Virus record (IMG/VR): IMGVR_UViG_3300042731_009106
Coordinates: 62,001-126,000 of that record
Origin: a virus
DNA length: 64,000 bases
Reading direction: 5' to 3' (one strand)
A program made the position numbers and the translations under genes. Shown here piece by piece: positions 18,751 to 28,053 of this stretch. Numbering within the stretch: position 1 is the first letter of the stretch; every line of letters starts with the position of its first letter. Under the pieces are notes generated by a model, which saw nothing but the letters and a program-made list of their open reading frames with translations, did not search any database and was not told the origin of the DNA.

Positions 18751-19746
18751 ATGGTATTCCCTTTTTTAATAATGTTCTCAGCCATTACTTTGGCTGTAGT
18801 TGCTGCATATTTCAGCATAATTGGATTAACTACGATATTTCCCGGTGTTTTCTGGGCTATTGTAATCATGGGAGGCGCTCTAGAAATAGGTAAATTGATT
18901 ACAGCCGTATGGCTACATCGTAACTGGAAAGATGCTAAAAGGTTTCTCAAGTTTTACTTAACTTCCGCTGTATTAATATTGTCAGGTATTACTAGCATGG
19001 GTATCTTTGGTTTCTTGAGTAAGTCTCACATTGAGCAAGAGTCAGGTTCTTATCAGATCACTTCTCAAATAACTCTTCTGGATAAAAAAATGGAATCTAT
19101 AGATTCAAAGAAATCATCTTTAGATTTACAGAAAAAAACTAACGAGCAACTAAAAGCGGATGATTATAAATCTATAGAAAGACTTAATGCTAGATTGTCT
19201 GACCTTGATAACATCATCTCTCAAATTAGGGATCGAGGAGGGTTTTCTGTGAGTAGTAAAATTGAAAAAGAACAACAAAATCAATCTGCCGAACGCTCAA
19301 AGATAGAATCGCAGAAAGAATCAATACAAACACGTCTCGAAGAGTATAGAGTTAAGCTTGAAGAAAAAATATTCCCTTCTCTAGAAGAGCTTGAAGAACA
19401 ATCCCTATCTATTAACTTAGAGAAAGGTAAACTAGAATCCCAATTAAAGACTTTAGAGGCTGAAATTGGTCCAGTAAAATATATAGCTGAACTCGTTTCT
19501 GACTTTGGCGGGCCAGAGGTAGATGCTCAATCAGCCGTGAGGATGGTTATTCTTATTCTGATCTTTGTCTTTGACCCTCTAGCAATTCTGTTAGTTGTAG
19601 CTGCAGCTGCTAGTTTTAAGGATGCTCGTGGAGATGCTTTACCAAAGGATATGTTGGCTTTGAGAGAAAAGCTTATTATCGAACTCGAAATGCATATCGC
19701 TGACGGTAAACCTGTAGATACTTTTATAGAAAAATATAAATTCTAA
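18751..19746 (+). CDS. Membrane protein with long coiled coil
   Basis: 331 aa. Hydrophobic segments at about residues 1-25, 28-52 and 66-90, a charged heptad-like coiled coil at about 95-235, and a fourth hydrophobic segment at about 263-290 (LILIFVFDPLAILLVVAAA). Function unknown. Proteins with this topology occur in other large phages, and an inner-membrane anchoring or lysis-timing role is conceivable. It lies in the replication region but has its own class 2 element, so timing may differ from dnaB and dnaE. Confidence 0.75.
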   Translation: MVFPFLIMFSAITLAVVAAYFSIIGLTTIFPGVFWAIVIMGGALEIGKLITAVWLHRNWKDAKRFLKFYLTSAVLILSGITSMGIFGFLSKSHIEQESGSYQITSQITLLDKKMESIDSKKSSLDLQKKTNEQLKADDYKSIERLNARLSDLDNIISQIRDRGGFSVSSKIEKEQQNQSAERSKIESQKESIQTRLEEYRVKLEEKIFPSLEELEEQSLSINLEKGKLESQLKTLEAEIGPVKYIAELVSDFGGPEVDAQSAVRMVILILIFVFDPLAILLVVAAAASFKDARGDALPKDMLALREKLIIELEMHIADGKPVDTFIEKYKF

Positions 19747-19747
19747 C

Positions 19748-19776
19748 TTGACTTATTCCTATTATAATGCTATCAT
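19748..19776 (+). promoter_or_regulatory. Class 1 sigma70-type promoter for polymerase unit
   Basis: TTGACT 19748-19753, 17-bp spacer, TATCAT 19771-19776. The seventh base after the box is the A of the ATG at 19783, predicting a fully leaderless mRNA. Confidence 0.7.
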
Positions 19777-19782
19777 GTAAAG

Positions 19783-20532
19783 ATGATCGCATTATTCAAG
19801 AGTCACTACTCTATAGGTAAATCAATTCTGACCCTAGACCACCCAGATAAAGTTAAGGAAGGTGGTTCAGATAGTATATTTAATATAACCCAAGGAGCCA
19901 ACCAAGTTGTTTTAGTAGAAGATAGCTTGGTTGGTTTTTTGCAAGCCCAAAAAACTGCTGAGTCGTTGGGTGTTCAATTGATCTTTGGTTTAAAAATGAA
20001 CTGCTCCCATGAAGCCGTTGATGATGATGGTCAATATTGCTCGCATAAGATCATCATCTTCGCTAAGAATGATAAAGGTTGCAAGCTATTAAATTCCATA
20101 TACTCAGATGCATTTTGCAACAACGAAGGGACATTAATTCTCTCAAAACTAAAAAACATGTGGGACGAAGATGCTCTTTCTATGGCTGTGCCTTTTTACG
20201 ATTCATTCATATTTATGAATAGTATGCATTTTTGTAACTGCATACCAGATTTTAGTTATTGCAAACCAACTTTTTTCATTGAAAGCAATGATTTACCTTT
20301 TGATGATTTCATTAAAAACAAAGTTATCGACTACTGTAAAACATTTAATTATGACCATGAAATGACCAAGTCTATTTATTACAAGAACCGCTCTGACTTT
20401 GAGGCTTACCAAACCTACAAATGTATTTGTAGTAAAAAATTCAAACAAAGAACTTTAGCAGTTCCAAATTTCGATCACTTAGGTAGTCCAGAATTTTGCT
20501 ACGAAAGTTTTCTAGAACATCAAAATAATTAA
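19783..20532 (+). CDS. Stand-alone PHP domain of DNA polymerase III alpha
   Basis: 249 aa. It follows the order of the DnaE N-terminal PHP domain: FKSHYSIGKSIL for the normal HxH strand, VVLVEDSLVGFLQAQKTAESLGVQLIFGLKM for the LTDHG...G-x-E region, and IIIFAKNDKGCKLLNSIYSDAF for the AkNexGyxNLxxLxS helix. Only one His of the HxH metal site remains, and other ligands are not obvious, so PHP metal hydrolysis is probably lost. It likely binds the polymerase encoded 0.8 kb downstream as a structural module. The leaderless start is set by the promoter. Confidence 0.78.
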   Translation: MIALFKSHYSIGKSILTLDHPDKVKEGGSDSIFNITQGANQVVLVEDSLVGFLQAQKTAESLGVQLIFGLKMNCSHEAVDDDGQYCSHKIIIFAKNDKGCKLLNSIYSDAFCNNEGTLILSKLKNMWDEDALSMAVPFYDSFIFMNSMHFCNCIPDFSYCKPTFFIESNDLPFDDFIKNKVIDYCKTFNYDHEMTKSIYYKNRSDFEAYQTYKCICSKKFKQRTLAVPNFDHLGSPEFCYESFLEHQNN

Positions 20533-20534
20533 TC

Positions 20535-20711
20535 ATGAATAAAAAAACAGCCATCAAAATAAAAAGAGCAATGAACTATTCTGATACTGCAGAACAAAAA
20601 AGAGTTTACAATGCCATCAAAAAACAGTATAATGGTCTCTCTGCTAAAGAAAAGAATCAATTAATTATAGACTTAGAAAAAACTTTTAATAATGAACGAG
20701 AATCTTCTTAG
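20535..20711 (+). CDS. Hypothetical small basic protein (58 aa)
   Basis: Open frame from ATG at 20535, 2 nt after the PHP gene stop, to TAG at 20709-20711, overlapping the exonuclease start by 20 nt. The product is Lys-rich and predicted helical, with YSDTAEQKRVYNAIKKQYN in the middle. It is not recognised, but the tight spacing inside the polymerase operon and the phage-like codon use support a real gene. Confidence 0.6.
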   Translation: MNKKTAIKIKRAMNYSDTAEQKRVYNAIKKQYNGLSAKEKNQLIIDLEKTFNNERESS

Positions 20712-21333
20712 ATTTAACAAAAAACAAAAATATATATTTTTCGATTTTGAAACTTGCTGCCTAAACCTAGGTTCTCTCGACAATAAGCCTTGGCAATTAG
20801 GTTTTATTGTAATTGAGAATGGTAGAGTTGTTAAGAAAAAAGACTATTGGATACAATGGCCTGACTTAAAAATGACAGCAGCAGCAGCTAAAATGACAGG
20901 GTGGACAAAAGCAAAATACGACAAGAAAGCTACAGATGCAAAATCTATCCTTGCCGAATTTGAACATTACCTATACAATAAAGATTATATAAATGTTGGC
21001 CACAACATTCTTGGTTTTGATATTTATGTTCATGGTATATACAGAAGGTGCTTGGGCCTTAAACCTGATTATTCTTATGTTTATAGATCTATTGATACCT
21101 TGTGTTTAGCTAAAGCTATTAAAAATGACATAAAATTTGATAGAGATGATAATCTTTTTAGCTGGCAATACAGACTCAACAACATGATTGACAGAAAGTC
21201 TAAGAAAAAATTAATAGATTTATGCAAAGATTATGATATTAAAATTGATGAAAACAAATTGCATGATGCAATGTACGACATCGAACAAAATTACGAAGTA
21301 TTTAAAAAAATGTTATGGGAGGTAAATATATAA
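20692..21333 (+). CDS. DnaQ-like DEDDh 3'-5' exonuclease
   Basis: 213 aa. Exo I FFDFETCC supplies Asp18 and Glu20. Exo II is VGHNILGFD at about 102-110. Exo III KLHDAMYDIEQN supplies the His and Asp of the DEDDh class. It is the likely proofreading subunit for the DnaE-like polymerase encoded immediately downstream, an arrangement equivalent to the bacterial epsilon-alpha pair. The end overlaps the polymerase start. Confidence 0.88.
   Translation: MNENLLRFNKKQKYIFFDFETCCLNLGSLDNKPWQLGFIVIENGRVVKKKDYWIQWPDLKMTAAAAKMTGWTKAKYDKKATDAKSILAEFEHYLYNKDYINVGHNILGFDIYVHGIYRRCLGLKPDYSYVYRSIDTLCLAKAIKNDIKFDRDDNLFSWQYRLNNMIDRKSKKKLIDLCKDYDIKIDENKLHDAMYDIEQNYEVFKKMLWEVNI
21317..21322 (+). promoter_or_regulatory. 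Shine-Dalgarno site of dnaE
   Basis: GGGAGG, with 10 nt to the ATG at 21333. This is one of very few purine-rich SD-like sites in the window. It favours the ATG at 21333, which overlaps the exonuclease stop as TAATG, over the in-frame ATG at 21315. Confidence 0.55.
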
Positions 21334-23897
21334 TGAAATCATCTTTCCTTGACAGTTTTACTAAGTATGATGACTATGCTCCAGCTGGAGTTTTACTTCC
21401 AGAAATTGAAGTAGAAAACAAATATTACAGTCAACTTTCTATTGATTCCAATAGCTCTAATTACGATTTCCTCAGAGCTTTATGCATGCAAGGAGTCAAA
21501 GCTAAAGGTATAGATAAGCTACCAAACAAAAAAGAATATTATTCTCGCACCAAAATGGAGCTAGAAATATTTAAAGATTTAGGATTTGTTGATTATATTT
21601 TATTGAATTGGGATATATTAAAATATTGCCATGAAAATGATATACCTACAGGCCCCGGTCGTGGTTCGGCTGCAGGTTCTTTAGTTTTGTTTTTAATTGA
21701 TGTCACAAAAGTAGACCCAATCAAATATGATTTATTCTTTGAGAGATTTGTTTCTAAGAGTCGAGCCAGAAAAATTGAAAAAAATGGCACCACATATTTA
21801 GACGGAAGTTTATTGGCTGACGTAGATAATGATATAGCTTATGAGCACAGGCAAAAAGTTATCGACTATATCGAACAAAAACACCCCGGTCGTACCGCCA
21901 ACATTCTCACTCTTAACACTTTAAGTGGTAAGCTATGCATTAAAGAATGCGGTAAAATCGTTGGGGAGTATTCTGAGCAAGACGTGAATTTAGTCAGCTC
22001 CTACATACCTAAAAAATTCGGCAAAGTAGCGCCGCTAGATACAGCTATCGAGGAAAGTCAAAAGTTTGCCGATTGGGTAAATGATAATGAGCGAGTTTTT
22101 AAAATTGCTAGGCAATTAGAAAGCTTAAACAAAAACACAGGTGTTCACCCATCAGGTATAGCAATCTCTCACTCAAAAATTTCAGACATTTGCCCAATCC
22201 AAAAAACAAATGATGGATCTTTTGTTACAGGTTATGACATGAATTGGGTTTCAGAATTGATGGTTAAGTTTGATATTTTAGGCTTAAGAACATTGAGTGT
22301 TATTTATGATGTATGCAATTCTATAAATATGGATGTGTATGATATTGATCTAGATGATCCATCTTTATATTCTGCTTTTGAAAATCTAGATAACCCTCAT
22401 GGATTATTTCAAATTGAAGCGGATACTAATTTTAGAGTATGCAAGAAAATTAAGCCACGCAGCTTAGAGGAGTTAAGTGCTGTTGTCGCAATAGCTAGAC
22501 CCGGAGCTCTTGAGTTTGCGGATCGCTATGCAGATTATGTATCTACAGGAGAATCTCAAAGTGTTCATGAATTCTTTGACGATGTTCTTTCTTATACAGG
22601 TGGTATACCATTATATCAAGAGCAACTTATGAAGATGGCTGTAAAAGTTGGATTCACTCTAGATGAATCAGAACAACTTCGCAGAATTGTAGGCAAGAAG
22701 AAGGTTGATCAAATGCCAGCATGGCAAAAAAAGATAGAAGACACAATTGAAAAAAACGAATTACCAACTGAAGTTGGAGACATCTTATGGAGTGTTGCAG
22801 AAGATAGTGCCAACTATTCTTTCAACAAGTCTCACTCTATATCATATGCAACCTTAGCTGCATGGACTACTTATTTAAAGTTCAAACATCCCAAACAATT
22901 CTTCTTAAGCTTGCTTAAGATGTCTCAATTTGAACCAAATCCACAAGATGAAATATCAAAAATAAGCAGAGAACTACCCTTCTTTGATATAACTCTCTTG
23001 CCCCCTAACTTAATTAAATCTAAATTTGATTTTGTTATTGATAAAAATAACATTCGCTTTGGTTTAAATAGCATCAAAGGAGTAAGCGAAAAAAGTTTAA
23101 AGTCTTTAGAGGAATTCAGAGATACAGAAAACTCAAACAAATACGATGTATTTCTATCAGCGAAGCAAGCAGGCTTAAACATAGGAGTCTTATCGGCCCT
23201 CATACAAGCTGGGGCATTGAGTGAAGACGAAGAACTTAGCAGGCCAAGACTAGTCCTAGAAGCTCAAGCCTTCAATCTTCTAACTGACAGAGAAAAACGA
23301 AACTTTATTGCCCTTGGTTCTAAATACAACTATGACATATTGAATTCTATTCATGCTGCTAAGACTGAGTCTCTAGTTGCTGATGACAACAAGCCAGTAA
23401 TGAAAGAGTCTCGATTCACTACCTTTAAAAAGAAGTATGATAAGTACAAAGAAATATATGAGCAAAATGTTAAATACGAAAACTTTGCTAATTGGTATTT
23501 TGAAAAAAAATTACTTGGGTATAGCTACTCTCACAAGCTAAAAGAAGTATTTAAGAACGAGAGAAATTCATTAAAAGATTCTTTATATTACCGCTCAATG
23601 GAGAACAATGATAAAGCTAAGTTCATTGGCGTGGTAGAGGACTCATTCAAAAGCACTAGCGCTAATGGCAACAAGTATATTAAAATTCTTTTAAGTGACG
23701 AATTAGGCAACATACCAGCAATCATGGTAGATTCACGCAGGCAAGCTACATGCACTCAATATTTAGAAAAAAGCAAAGCTCCAGACAAAGACAATATCGT
23801 TGTCCTTACAGGAAGAAAAGGTGATGATATTTTGTTTATTGATGATCTTTCTATTGTTGACGAAAAAATATGCATGAAGTTAGCAGACTTAAAATAA
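21333..23897 (+). CDS. dnaE: DNA polymerase III alpha (DnaE-type), PHP-less
   Basis: 854 aa C-family polymerase core. It starts just before the palm, with TGPGRGSAAGSLVLFLIDVTKVDP at about 106-129. The first two catalytic Asp are in ADVDND (about 162-167). The third is Asp314 in KFDILGLRTL. The fingers include SHSISYATLAAWTTYLKFKHP, and a C-terminal OB-like domain begins AKFIGVVEDSF. The PHP domain found at the start of bacterial DnaE is missing and instead lies in the separate gene at 19783. About 18 extra residues sit between the FERF motif and the DxD motif. Confidence 0.92.
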   Translation: MKSSFLDSFTKYDDYAPAGVLLPEIEVENKYYSQLSIDSNSSNYDFLRALCMQGVKAKGIDKLPNKKEYYSRTKMELEIFKDLGFVDYILLNWDILKYCHENDIPTGPGRGSAAGSLVLFLIDVTKVDPIKYDLFFERFVSKSRARKIEKNGTTYLDGSLLADVDNDIAYEHRQKVIDYIEQKHPGRTANILTLNTLSGKLCIKECGKIVGEYSEQDVNLVSSYIPKKFGKVAPLDTAIEESQKFADWVNDNERVFKIARQLESLNKNTGVHPSGIAISHSKISDICPIQKTNDGSFVTGYDMNWVSELMVKFDILGLRTLSVIYDVCNSINMDVYDIDLDDPSLYSAFENLDNPHGLFQIEADTNFRVCKKIKPRSLEELSAVVAIARPGALEFADRYADYVSTGESQSVHEFFDDVLSYTGGIPLYQEQLMKMAVKVGFTLDESEQLRRIVGKKKVDQMPAWQKKIEDTIEKNELPTEVGDILWSVAEDSANYSFNKSHSISYATLAAWTTYLKFKHPKQFFLSLLKMSQFEPNPQDEISKISRELPFFDITLLPPNLIKSKFDFVIDKNNIRFGLNSIKGVSEKSLKSLEEFRDTENSNKYDVFLSAKQAGLNIGVLSALIQAGALSEDEELSRPRLVLEAQAFNLLTDREKRNFIALGSKYNYDILNSIHAAKTESLVADDNKPVMKESRFTTFKKKYDKYKEIYEQNVKYENFANWYFEKKLLGYSYSHKLKEVFKNERNSLKDSLYYRSMENNDKAKFIGVVEDSFKSTSANGNKYIKILLSDELGNIPAIMVDSRRQATCTQYLEKSKAPDKDNIVVLTGRKGDDILFIDDLSIVDEKICMKLADLK

Positions 23898-23906
23898 GTG
23901 TATATA
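23898..23906 (+). promoter_or_regulatory. Class 2 promoter element
   Basis: GTG-TATATA, 9 nt upstream of the clpC-like ATG at 23916. It overlaps the end of dnaE. Confidence 0.55.
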
Positions 23907-23915
23907 TTTTTGTAG

Positions 23916-26309
23916 ATGCAAGCCAACTTCACTCCTAGATGTCAAGAAATTTTAGCTTTAGCTAAAAAGCTAGCCGAAAAGTTCAACAACCCAGAAGTTA
24001 CCGTTGAGCATGTCTTTCTTTCTTTTTTAAAGATTGACTCTTTTTTATTTCCACGTATAGAGCAAGAGATACAAATTGATCTTGAAGCTTTAGTTCAGTC
24101 CGTCGTCGAATCTCTCGCCAACAAATCCCAAGAAAATATAGAAAAAGTTAGCTTCGGTGAAGATGTAAAGCAATGCCTAGACTTAGCCTACCAAACATCT
24201 AACTCCAAAAGCCATACTTACATTAGTGTCGAGCACTTGTTTTTTGCATTACTAAATGAGCCAAACTCTAATATTATAGATTATTTCATTGCGCATGACA
24301 TAGATATTTTAAAGGTAGATGATTTCTTACAAGATTACTTAGAGAACAGTCAGTCAAGAGACAATATAACATTTACTTATAGTAATGAAAATCCTATGTC
24401 AGCTTTTGGATCGCAGTCTCAAGGTATAGAGGCTTATAGTGTTGACTTAAATAAGTTAGCTAAAGAAGGTGAATTCAACTTTATATCCGCAAACATGGAT
24501 TATGTCCATGCTTTAGAAGAAACCTTATGCCGTAAAACAAAATCATGCGCCTTACTTATTGGTGATCCGGGTATTGGTAAAACTGCCATTGTGGAATACT
24601 TGGCAAAAAGAATTACAAGTATGACCACCAATGACTATTTATCTAATAAAAAAATTCTAGCGGTAGACCTTCCCTCTATGGTTGCTGGAACAAAATATAG
24701 AGGTCAATTTGAAGAAAGATTAAAAACTTTTATAGATGCAGTAAAACAAGAAAAAAACATTATTCTTTTTATAGATGAAATACATACTATAGTTGGTGCT
24801 GGTAATTCTGAGGGAGCTTTAGATGCGGCTAACATCCTAAAACCTTATATTGCACGTGGAGAATTAACTTGCATCGGGGCAACAACTTATGAAGAATACA
24901 AAAAGTCTTTTGCCAAAGACCCTGCTCTTAGACGTAGGTTTAATAATATAAAAATTTCAGAACCTTCAGAAGGAGAAGCTTTAGTTATCTTAAAAAACTT
25001 AGCGCCAAGTTATGAAGCTTTTCATGGTGTCACCTATTCTGAAGATAGCTTAAATCAAGCCATTGTTTTATCTAAAAAATTTATTATAGATAGAAAGTTG
25101 CCTGATAAAGCTATTGATTTATTAGATCAAGCTGGCTCAAAATTAAAGATCAGTCATTTTCAAAAGCCTAAAATGGCAAAGCAAATGGAAAAAGTTTTAA
25201 TTGCTGAAGATGTAGAAACTTCAATAAAAGAGAACGTATTCAAAACATACAAAGAAACTTTAGATAAATGGCAAAAAAGAAAACTATCTAAAATGCCGAC
25301 AGTTCAATCAAATCATATTAATGAAATTATATCTGATATGTTTGACATCCCTATTGAATCCCTAAAAGAGACTAAGTCTCAAAAATTAATACAGCTTGAA
25401 CCCAGAATTCAAAAAGATGTTATTGGTCAAGATAGAGCCATCTCTAGATTAGTTAACAGTTTATTTAAAACTCATGCAGGCCTACAAGATCCTAATAGAC
25501 CTATTGGTAGTTTTTTGTTTTTAGGTAAAACTGGCACAGGTAAAACTCTTACTTCTAAATCTTTAGCTAAACATTATTTCGGTTCAGATAAAAAATTAAT
25601 TTATTTTGACATGAGTGAGTTTAGTGAATCTACATCTGTTAGTAAATTTTCTGGTTCTTCACCCGGTTACGTTGGCTACGAAAAAGGCGGCATACTAACC
25701 GAGAAAGTTAAAAGAGATCCACATTGTGTTCTACTTTTTGATGAGATTGAAAAAGCTCACCCAATAGTACTACAGTCCTTACTTCAAATATTAGAAGAAG
25801 GCAGAATGACAGACAATTCTGGAGAAGAAACATCTTTTAAAAATACTATTATTATTTTAACAAGTAATCTTGGAGCAGAACTAGTAGACAAAAATCCATC
25901 TGTAGGATTCATGAGGCAACAAGAGTCTAATTATGACAAGATTTTTGACGAGGCTAAACGTAGATTAAGTCCTGAACTAGTTAATAGATTTGATGGTATT
26001 ATATTATTCAATAACTTTAGTGATGAAAGTCTATCTCAAATCATTAATATTGAATTAAATAAAGTTAAAAATAAATTAAAATCAAAAGGAATTAAAATAA
26101 CTTTCAAACCGAAAGTTAAGAAACGTATTCTAGATCAAACTATAGCTGAAAAACTTGGTGGCAGACCTATTCGCAGAATTATTCAAAATGATATTGAAGT
26201 TGAGCTTGCTAAATTTATTATAATGAATAACCCAGAAAGTGTAAATATTGATTACATAGACGATCAATTTACCTGCCATGTACCACGCAAGACATCCAAG
26301 AAGACCTAG
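23916..26309 (+). CDS. clpC: ClpC/ClpA-like AAA+ unfoldase
   Basis: 797 aa. Two Clp-N repeats occupy about residues 1-145. AAA1 has Walker A GDPGIGKT at about 216-223 and Walker B IILFIDEIH. A short linker replaces the long ClpB middle domain. AAA2 has GKTGTGKT and VLLFDEIEKAHP. In AAA2 the tripeptide Val-Gly-Phe at 663-665 sits where ClpA/ClpC carry their [LIV]-G-[FL] ClpP-docking loop, so this is a protease-type unfoldase rather than a ClpB disaggregase. No ClpP is in the window, so host ClpP would be the partner. The phage tmRNA lies 1.4 kb downstream. Confidence 0.88.
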   Translation: MQANFTPRCQEILALAKKLAEKFNNPEVTVEHVFLSFLKIDSFLFPRIEQEIQIDLEALVQSVVESLANKSQENIEKVSFGEDVKQCLDLAYQTSNSKSHTYISVEHLFFALLNEPNSNIIDYFIAHDIDILKVDDFLQDYLENSQSRDNITFTYSNENPMSAFGSQSQGIEAYSVDLNKLAKEGEFNFISANMDYVHALEETLCRKTKSCALLIGDPGIGKTAIVEYLAKRITSMTTNDYLSNKKILAVDLPSMVAGTKYRGQFEERLKTFIDAVKQEKNIILFIDEIHTIVGAGNSEGALDAANILKPYIARGELTCIGATTYEEYKKSFAKDPALRRRFNNIKISEPSEGEALVILKNLAPSYEAFHGVTYSEDSLNQAIVLSKKFIIDRKLPDKAIDLLDQAGSKLKISHFQKPKMAKQMEKVLIAEDVETSIKENVFKTYKETLDKWQKRKLSKMPTVQSNHINEIISDMFDIPIESLKETKSQKLIQLEPRIQKDVIGQDRAISRLVNSLFKTHAGLQDPNRPIGSFLFLGKTGTGKTLTSKSLAKHYFGSDKKLIYFDMSEFSESTSVSKFSGSSPGYVGYEKGGILTEKVKRDPHCVLLFDEIEKAHPIVLQSLLQILEEGRMTDNSGEETSFKNTIIILTSNLGAELVDKNPSVGFMRQQESNYDKIFDEAKRRLSPELVNRFDGIILFNNFSDESLSQIINIELNKVKNKLKSKGIKITFKPKVKKRILDQTIAEKLGGRPIRRIIQNDIEVELAKFIIMNNPESVNIDYIDDQFTCHVPRKTSKKT

Positions 26310-27612
26310 TGTAAAATACGGAAACGAATTTCTGTATTCTAGTTTTGATGCAACAGGTTACCACTTTAATAATGAAGTGGCAATAGATAGTGGTTGCGCT
26401 CTAAGGAACATCCCTTGGACAGATTGTTCTGGCAACTTAGTTCGGCAAATACATAGAATTCAATCTGCTACATACGGTTTTACTGTCAGCAAAAAAGATG
26501 TAAACCAATTTGGTAAAATGGCTAGAGTAGATTCTGTAGCTATTGATACACCTACTGTAACAATGGATTTTGAATATTTTCTAGCTGATGGATTCAATGA
26601 GCAAGTAATGGGTTTCATTGTTGATGGAGAACATCAAGCTTTATACAACCATATAGCTATGAACAATAGAGTTGGTTGTAATATTTTTGTTGCAACTATG
26701 CCAGAAGGCCATGAAGTTGTCGGCGCGAACCTTAAGAACACATCTCAAGTCAAACAGATTAGATCTTCATATGAAGGAGCCAAGGATACTGCTAGAGTAG
26801 TAGGCATAGGTAATGCCTTCTTAAATCAATATGCAGTAACTGTAGAAGTGGGTAATATCCCAAAGGCTAGAATGAGCTTTGACGCATATAATATGCGATC
26901 TTATGAAGGTTTTTGCGATCTCCCTATACCAGCAATCAACCCTAAAGCTGCTTGCATTAAAGACAACGTTCACTTTAGTTTGCCAGACACTTATGAATCA
27001 TTTGTATATGAACAATTGGCGGGTCAAGACGAAATTGTATATCAAGATGGAGCTGGAGCATTGAAGCCGGGAAATATACGTTTAACTCTAGGTGATGCAG
27101 CTATTATGAGCCAATTAGGTAGTGACCTAGCCTCCTTCCACAGAGGGGCGGCACATATACAAGGTTTTACAATAAATGTTCCTTTAGGTAATACCCGCTT
27201 AAATAGAATAGGTAGTTATTATGAATTTGCTAGATCTATAGATTTTCCAAGTCTCATTGAAGTTGAAGTTCAAGCCATCATTAGCGAACTCAAAGATGAT
27301 AGTTCAGTAAAGGAGTTGTTTTATTGTCCAACAGAAAGACATGACCTCGTTCTATTACTTGAAGACTGTCAAGGTATACAAGAATGCGACTATAGATTGC
27401 TTCCAGTTAGTACCAACATGGCTTTTTATATTAAAGGAGCGATGATTCAAGAAGAGTCAATAACTTCTAATATTACCGATAATAAAGTAGTGAGCCTTAA
27501 ATTTACAGCTCCTTTAGGAGGTTTGGACGACAAAGGTAATGGCTTATTTATTTTTGGCAAAAGTTATTTCCCTGATAAACCTAAAATTCTAGCTTGGGGT
27601 CAACCTTTGTAA
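26278..27612 (+). CDS. Probable virion structural protein (444 aa)
   Basis: Family not recognised with confidence. The protein is beta-rich by inspection with many Gly, Asn and aromatic residues, and no membrane segments. TVTMDFEYFLADGFNEQ and later repeated-looking ISQLGSDLASF and ALGG-type turns suggest a tail-tube or head-tail protein. The ATG overlaps clpC by 32 nt and is the only good start near the frame's opening. It is co-transcribed with clpC from a class 2 element, in keeping with late expression. The function is inferred. Confidence 0.6.
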   Translation: MYHARHPRRPSVKYGNEFLYSSFDATGYHFNNEVAIDSGCALRNIPWTDCSGNLVRQIHRIQSATYGFTVSKKDVNQFGKMARVDSVAIDTPTVTMDFEYFLADGFNEQVMGFIVDGEHQALYNHIAMNNRVGCNIFVATMPEGHEVVGANLKNTSQVKQIRSSYEGAKDTARVVGIGNAFLNQYAVTVEVGNIPKARMSFDAYNMRSYEGFCDLPIPAINPKAACIKDNVHFSLPDTYESFVYEQLAGQDEIVYQDGAGALKPGNIRLTLGDAAIMSQLGSDLASFHRGAAHIQGFTINVPLGNTRLNRIGSYYEFARSIDFPSLIEVEVQAIISELKDDSSVKELFYCPTERHDLVLLLEDCQGIQECDYRLLPVSTNMAFYIKGAMIQEESITSNITDNKVVSLKFTAPLGGLDDKGNGLFIFGKSYFPDKPKILAWGQPL

Positions 27613-27620
27613 TTTTTTTC

Positions 27621-27649
27621 TTTACATCCATTCACTTTTGTTGTAATAT
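27621..27649 (+). promoter_or_regulatory. Class 1 sigma70-type promoter for tmRNA
   Basis: TTTACA 27621-27626, 17-bp spacer, TAATAT 27644-27649. The predicted start near 27656 leaves about 19 nt of 5' leader to be removed before the mature tmRNA end. Confidence 0.65.
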
Positions 27650-27674
27650 ATATAAGTTCTTTGATAAATTTTAT

Positions 27675-28038
27675 GGGCGTGTACTGGATTCGATTTAAAT
27701 TGAATGGGTATACTGCAAGTAGGAGTTGCATCTGGCTCCTAAAAAAGGTGCAAAAATCTACATGGCAATAAGTCACGTGTTAAAGCTTTCGCCTTCAAAA
27801 AGCGCGAGCTTGCTTTAGCAGCATAAGTCTGCTACCTCATAACCTTTGACGCAGATAAAGGGATTATGGGGTCATTAATCTGCAAAACAGATAAAAGTTT
27901 ATCCATATCATAAACTGTAAATAATTGAAATGGTTAGTTGGATGTTTATATCATAACTATAAAAAAAATAAACTAAACTTGTAGATGTATATTACGGAAG
28001 ATTTAAAGACGCGGGTTCAACTCCCGCCACGTCCACCA
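27675..28038 (+). ncRNA. ssrA: tmRNA (ssrA)
   Basis: The 5' end GGGCGTG pairs with CACGTCC at the 3' end, followed by ACCA; CCA is encoded. The 3' part has the tRNA T-arm GCGGGTTCAACTCCCGC. After the 5' acceptor comes the tmRNA-typical CTGGATTCGA. A clear pseudoknot PK1 is formed by TGCAA/TTGCA (27714-27718 with 27726-27730) and AGGAG/CTCCT (27721-27725 with 27736-27740). The tag frame ends with KKRELALAA and TAA at 27824-27826; counted from CGT at 27776 it would be RVKAFAFKKRELALAA, but the resume codon is not certain. The terminal LAA is a typical Clp degron. Confidence 0.95.
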
Positions 28039-28053
28039 TTTTTAAAATAAAAC

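Noticed and set aside
18751-19746. SMC-like or chromosome segregation protein from the long coiled coil
   Set aside because: No ATP-binding heads; membrane segments at both ends make an SMC role unlikely.
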